The notes under the pieces: model-generated | What the model was told of the DNA's origin: nothing | Database searches by the model: none | The model's input: the letters and a program-made list of their open reading frames with translations, nothing else | Translations under genes and position numbers: made by a program | Shown: positions 25,193 to 28,750 of the stretch, piece by piece | How the letters are laid out: each line of letters starts with the position of its first letter | How positions within the stretch are numbered: position 1 is the stretch's first letter | IMG/VR virus record: IMGVR_UViG_3300046820_000758 | Span: 1-28,750 of that record | Direction: 5' to 3' (one strand) | DNA: 28,750 bases | DNA from: a virus

Positions 25193-26424
25193 TGAATATA
25201 GGTAATACCAATATTTGACCCTACAAGAGGTGCAGATAACAATGTTATCTCCTTATCTCCTGAAACTGCGAATCCATCTCCCTCCTCATCAATAAGACCG
25301 TTTATATTAACGTTGATAACACTATCAATCTTATTTGCAACTGTGAATACCAATGATGAACCATCATATACGAAATTTTCACTATCTAAGAATAATGGTT
25401 TACCATAACTGTCAATAAAGACACTATTTCTACCCGCATAATATGATACAGTAACCTCCCATCCTTCAGGTGGTGGTTCTGAAAAAGTTATTTTGGATGT
25501 TCCTGCAATATGGAAATAATCAACATCCTTTTCTTGTATCAAACCATTTAATGCCACAGAAAATAAAAATCCAATAGATTCTCCCACACTAAATGTTGTT
25601 TGCATACCATCAGCAACAAACTTTGCGGTTGTCGTTTCAATCGATTTATTAAAAAATTTCTTTTCGTATGGTTTGGTACCAATGAACTCAGTCATTAAAA
25701 ATAATCTACTAACCGCTGGTTTAATTTCAAATTCCTCATCATCGATTAAAAATCCTAACATAGTGAAATCATATGTTTGCATATAAAACCTACGACCATC
25801 CATTGAATCGATTGGTGAGTTATCACTATTCTTATCTAATATGATTGGAATGAAATGTCCTTTTACTGTTGTATAATCTTGTCTTGATGAAAAGTTTTGA
25901 AGTACAATTTTATTGAAACGGTTCAAATCTCTAAATTTCTGACAAACAATTGTAACCTCATAACTAATATCAACCGCAACGGGTTGAGGTATTTTATAAA
26001 CATCTGCACCCATTTGGGTACCGTTCCAAGTCGGAACAGAAGCATAATAGAATGTTCTTCTGTCTGGTATGGTTCTTTGTACAATTGGATTCGTACCTGG
26101 CTGAACGTCGGGTCTTCTGATTATTGCAATGAATGGTAACTTCATATTACCGTCTTCGTCCATAAATGACCAATTGTTAGTCATTTCACCCCATCTCTGA
26201 ATTGTTAAAATTTTATTAATTACAGGAATTTGTACACCATCCGACACTACCTTAAAGTTTTCTTTAACATATTCAAGCATACCTAAATCTAAATCATCGT
26301 GTAATATAGCGTCAGGTAAGTAGGTGTCGGATTTAGTTATTCTTTCAAGTAACTCTTGTCTTCTACCTAATAATTCTTTTTGTCCGTATACGGATATATT
26401 GTTTTTTCTTTTTGGTAACGGCAT
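25189..26424 (-). CDS. Tail completion / sheath-terminator-like protein (gp15-like) with two C-terminal beta modules
   Basis: The N-terminal 255 residues of this 411-aa protein resemble tail-terminator/completion proteins of T4-like phages in plan and place. A GHFIPIILDKNSDNSP segment is followed by RRFYMQTYDFTMLGFLIDDE and SRLFLMTEF. T4 gp15 (272 aa) caps the sheath and tube and joins the tail to the head. The extra C-terminal part is a duplication: residues about 269-329 and 351-411 each have a strand, N-G-L-I, a V/I-A/S-G-x-x-x-I-T turn and a closing strand (VTVSYY / IGITYI). I start at the ATG 26422-26424, one base after the upstream stop; a GTG start at 26463 is possible but would overlap that gene. 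It ends tail-to-tail with the ribbon-helix-helix gene. Confidence 0.7.
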   Translation of the reverse strand: MPLPKRKNNISVYGQKELLGRRQELLERITKSDTYLPDAILHDDLDLGMLEYVKENFKVVSDGVQIPVINKILTIQRWGEMTNNWSFMDEDGNMKLPFIAIIRRPDVQPGTNPIVQRTIPDRRTFYYASVPTWNGTQMGADVYKIPQPVAVDISYEVTIVCQKFRDLNRFNKIVLQNFSSRQDYTTVKGHFIPIILDKNSDNSPIDSMDGRRFYMQTYDFTMLGFLIDDEEFEIKPAVSRLFLMTEFIGTKPYEKKFFNKSIETTTAKFVADGMQTTFSVGESIGFLFSVALNGLIQEKDVDYFHIAGTSKITFSEPPPEGWEVTVSYYAGRNSVFIDSYGKPLFLDSENFVYDGSSLVFTVANKIDSVINVNINGLIDEEGDGFAVSGDKEITLLSAPLVGSNIGITYIH

Positions 26425-26425
26425 A

Positions 26426-26938
26426 TTATATTCCTCTAAATTCTGATTCTTGTACAGGCGCACAAGTTATTGTTCGATAGTACGGTTTATAACCAAAGTA
26501 GTTATGTTTATTGTCTGATGTTACTTTACCATCATTTGTTACCGTATAATATCTAAGTCTACCCTCAGATTCAGGGTATCCAACATAATCACCATATCTA
26601 ATATCTATCCCCAATTCATCTAAATGTTTTAGATATACCTGAAAAACCATATTACCTGGCTCAAGGTATCTTAACATACCACTTTTATATGATGAATTTT
26701 TAGGTTCTTCAATCTTAACCAACGCATTCACCTCAATCGGAGGAAAATACTTTATTTCATCCTTACCAACTTCAGCATACACGTCATCCTTCTCGGTTTT
26801 AGCTCTATCCACACGATAGATAACCAATTTCATATTCAAATCTCCGTGCAAATACTCTTGACCCATTTGTATTTGTAAATCAAAATCTTCGTTTGAGAAG
26901 AATTTCGACATTCTGGTAATCGGTAACTTATTTTCCAT
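26426..26938 (-). CDS. Probable neck / head-completion structural protein
   Basis: This 170-aa, beta-rich protein is rich in Tyr and charged residues (GQEYLHGDLNMKLVIYRVDR, GKDEIKYFPPIEV, GIDIRYGDYVGYPESEG, NYFGYKPYYRTITCAP). It directly precedes the gp15-like gene by one base. In T4 the order is 13-14-15, so its position is that of a neck protein; the general look fits gp14-type proteins in which a short strand is followed by I-x-x-G-D-Y-x-x-Y. I cannot assign the exact homologue from sequence alone. The ATG at 26936-26938 lies only five bases after a TATTTATA octamer and diverges from the helicase gene. Confidence 0.6.
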   Translation of the reverse strand: MENKLPITRMSKFFSNEDFDLQIQMGQEYLHGDLNMKLVIYRVDRAKTEKDDVYAEVGKDEIKYFPPIEVNALVKIEEPKNSSYKSGMLRYLEPGNMVFQVYLKHLDELGIDIRYGDYVGYPESEGRLRYYTVTNDGKVTSDNKHNYFGYKPYYRTITCAPVQESEFRGI

Positions 26939-26943
26939 ATACC

Positions 26944-26951
26944 TATAAATA
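26944..26951 (-). promoter_or_regulatory. Candidate late promoter octamer TATTTATA (neck gene) in the divergent gap
   Basis: The minus strand reads CTATTTATAGG five bases before the ATG of the neck-type gene. If it is a -10 type element the message would be leaderless or nearly so. On the plus strand the same bases read TATAAATA, the T4 late consensus, pointing to the helicase gene 35 bases away, so direction is ambiguous here. Confidence 0.4.
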
Positions 26952-26986
26952 GTTTAAATATATAATCAAATTAGTTATATTTTATT

Positions 26987-28738
26987 ATGGAAAAGAAAAT
27001 CCCTGAAATTGAGGCGAGAGAGATATTATCATCATACTCAGGTTCCAATAATCAATTATTGGAATGGAAGGTTAAAATGGAAACTGCTAAAAGTTTTACA
27101 TTTACTCGTCCACAGGCTGAATATGTAATTAAATACCAAGATACGGTTCCCAAGGTTGCGAGAAAATATGTTAATATAGTAGAGACGTTTGGTGAGAAAA
27201 TAATGGAACAACGTTTATTAGTAACGGTTCCTCAAAAAATATGGGTTGAGAAACTATTATGTGATTCAGATAAGGCGTTTCATATATGGGGTAAAGTTTT
27301 TGAAACAGATAAACTTCACGCAATGTGGGTTCCAAAATCGGCAATCTTACAAGAAGAGAAAAAGTTAAATAGAGTTATTGATTATTCACCATATCATAAA
27401 AGACCACCTATGGAACACCAAAAGGTGGCAATTGAAAAATTGTTGGCAAATGATAAATTCATTTTGGCTGATGATATGGGTTTAGGTAAGACTACCGCAG
27501 CGGTGATTGCTTCGTTGGAATCAAATGCCAGAAAAATTCTGATAGTTTGTCCGGCATCGTTGAAAATTAACTGGCAAAGAGAAATAGAGAATTATACTGA
27601 TAGAAGAATACTATTAGTTGAGGGTCGTAGATGGGGTTCCACATTTGATTTTTATATTATAAACTATGATATATTAAAAAACTTCCACACAACTGACAAG
27701 AGTGAAGATAGTGACGATTACAAATTATTAGTCAATGCAGGTTTTGAATTGGCAATCGTAGATGAGGCTCACTACATTTCAAACAATACAGCTCAAAGAA
27801 CAAGACTATTAAATGATGTCTTAGAGCAAATTCCTAAAGTTTGGTTACTAACAGGAACACCGATGACCTCAAGACCAATCAACTATTTTAATCTATTAAA
27901 AATCGTTGAGTCACCATTGACATTAAATTGGCAATCATATGTTCGTAGATACTGTGCGGGATACCAATTTAGAGTTGGTCAAAGAAAGGTTTGGAATACG
28001 AGTGGTGCAAGTAACTTGGACGAACTTAGAGAAAGAACAAAAAGTCTTGTTCTACGAAGAATGAAAACAGACATTCTCGATTTACCCGAAAAAATTGTAA
28101 CTCCTGTTTATTTGGAACTTAGAAATACTTTTTACGATGATGAATTGGAAGAGTTTATGAGAATCAGTAAAGATAATAAAGAAAATGAAAGTATTACTGT
28201 TACTCTAAATCGTTTGATGAAAATTCGTCAATTGATTGCAATTGAAAAAGTTCCATACACTTGTGAATTGATTGATAAATGTATCGACCAAGGTAAGAAA
28301 GTAATTGTGTTTACTAACTTCACGAGTTCATTAGATTTATTACAAGAAAAATATAAAAAGACTTGTGTGACTCTTGATGGTCGTATGTCTAAAGAACGTA
28401 GACAAGAATCAGTTGATAAATTTCAAAACAACGATAAAGTAAAAGTATTCATCTCAAATATTATTGCGGGTGGTGTTGGTATTACTTTAACCGCTGCTGA
28501 GATTGTTATTATGAATGACTTATCCTTTGTTCCAGCACATCATAGTCAAGCGGAAGATAGAGCATATCGTTATGGGCAAAAAAATAGTGTTCTCGTATAT
28601 TATCCAATATTTGAAAACACTATTGAGAAAATTGTCTATAATATGTTACAAAAGAAGAAAGGTATTATAGACCAAGTTATGGGGGATGGGGAATATTCTG
28701 AAAGTTTCAGTAAAGATTTACTTAAAAGTCTTCTCTAA
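26987..28738 (+). CDS. SNF2-family (SF2) DNA helicase / translocase
   Basis: This 583-aa protein shows the full SNF2 motif series: the Q-motif-like PMEHQ (141-145), motif I ADDMGLGKTT (161-170), Ia VCPASLK, motif II DEAH (259-262), motif III LLTGTPM (287-293), motif IV VIVFTNF, motif V NIIAGGVGITLTAA (491-504), and motif VI QAEDRAYRYGQ (521-531). About 135 N-terminal residues with no recognised domain precede it, where related helicases carry substrate-recognition modules. Phages use such translocases in recombination-dependent replication or fork remodelling (T4 UvsW has a comparable role but is a different SF2 branch). It is transcribed away from the tail genes. The plus strand upstream has TTTA-N19-TATATTTT, a weak promoter-like match. 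The last codon is just inside the window edge. Confidence 0.9.
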   Translation: MEKKIPEIEAREILSSYSGSNNQLLEWKVKMETAKSFTFTRPQAEYVIKYQDTVPKVARKYVNIVETFGEKIMEQRLLVTVPQKIWVEKLLCDSDKAFHIWGKVFETDKLHAMWVPKSAILQEEKKLNRVIDYSPYHKRPPMEHQKVAIEKLLANDKFILADDMGLGKTTAAVIASLESNARKILIVCPASLKINWQREIENYTDRRILLVEGRRWGSTFDFYIINYDILKNFHTTDKSEDSDDYKLLVNAGFELAIVDEAHYISNNTAQRTRLLNDVLEQIPKVWLLTGTPMTSRPINYFNLLKIVESPLTLNWQSYVRRYCAGYQFRVGQRKVWNTSGASNLDELRERTKSLVLRRMKTDILDLPEKIVTPVYLELRNTFYDDELEEFMRISKDNKENESITVTLNRLMKIRQLIAIEKVPYTCELIDKCIDQGKKVIVFTNFTSSLDLLQEKYKKTCVTLDGRMSKERRQESVDKFQNNDKVKVFISNIIAGGVGITLTAAEIVIMNDLSFVPAHHSQAEDRAYRYGQKNSVLVYYPIFENTIEKIVYNMLQKKKGIIDQVMGDGEYSESFSKDLLKSLL

Positions 28739-28750
28739 TTCTTTAATCAC

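Noticed and set aside
26425-26463. Longer N-terminus of the gp15-like protein from a GTG at 26463
   Set aside because: It overlaps the neck gene by 38 bases; the ATG at 26424 is one base after that gene's stop, the spacing expected for coupled genes.
7278-26951. T4 late promoter TATAAATA read literally on the plus strand
   Set aside because: In that orientation the elements would drive antisense transcription into the preceding genes at nearly every site; the sense reading TATTTATA fits gene starts, including the one plus-strand gene. The divergent gap at 26944-26951 remains ambiguous.

Overview
The window reads as part of the genome of a T4-like contractile-tailed phage (myovirus), most likely one that infects Bacteroidota (Flavobacteria-like) hosts. 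The phage call rests on recognisable T4-type proteins: tail sheath (gp18), tail tube (gp19), a gp53-like baseplate wedge protein, a gp26-like baseplate/tail-chaperone protein, UvsX recombinase, a gp32-like single-strand binding protein, RNase H/FEN exonuclease and gp41-like helicase. The host call is an inference. The DNA is AT-rich, start codons are preceded by A-rich leaders with no Shine-Dalgarno sequence, and at least one candidate promoter fits the Bacteroidota -33 TTTG / -7 TAnnTTTG pattern.

Almost everything is on the minus strand, so the genes are described here in transcription order, from high to low coordinates. At the right end an SNF2-family helicase (26987-28738, +) diverges from a structural unit made of a neck-type protein and a gp15-like tail-completion protein. 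A small ribbon-helix-helix regulator (25034-25192, +) is wedged tail-to-tail against that unit. Next come the sheath (22066-24906) with its own terminator, then a 348-base non-coding stretch, then the tube (21229-21717) with its own terminator. A long tail/baseplate unit follows: gp26-like protein with an out-of-frame extension, tape measure, a 1604-aa baseplate protein, a gp53-like protein, a 1950-aa hub-like protein, a 67-aa protein, a proline/alanine-repeat coiled-coil protein, and a Dps-like four-helix protein ending at a strong terminator (5981-6006). The DNA metabolism unit runs to the left edge: gp32-like SSB, UvsX, RNase H, an internally duplicated unknown protein, replicative helicase, NrdB, and the first codons of NrdA.

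The two modules appear to use different expression signals. Most structural units begin 5-38 bases downstream of a sense-strand TATTTATA octamer (a candidate late promoter); the replication unit does not. The gp32 gene and the gp26-like gene instead each have a TATACT-N3-AGTATA palindrome placed between an upstream terminator and the start codon.

The most interesting single signal is at the end of the gp26-like gene. A UUU UUU CGC sequence eight codons before the stop leads, by a +1 shift, into 49 further sense codons that have no usable start of their own. This looks like a programmed +1 frameshift producing a 292-aa tail-assembly-chaperone variant. A sequencing error in the T6 run must be excluded.
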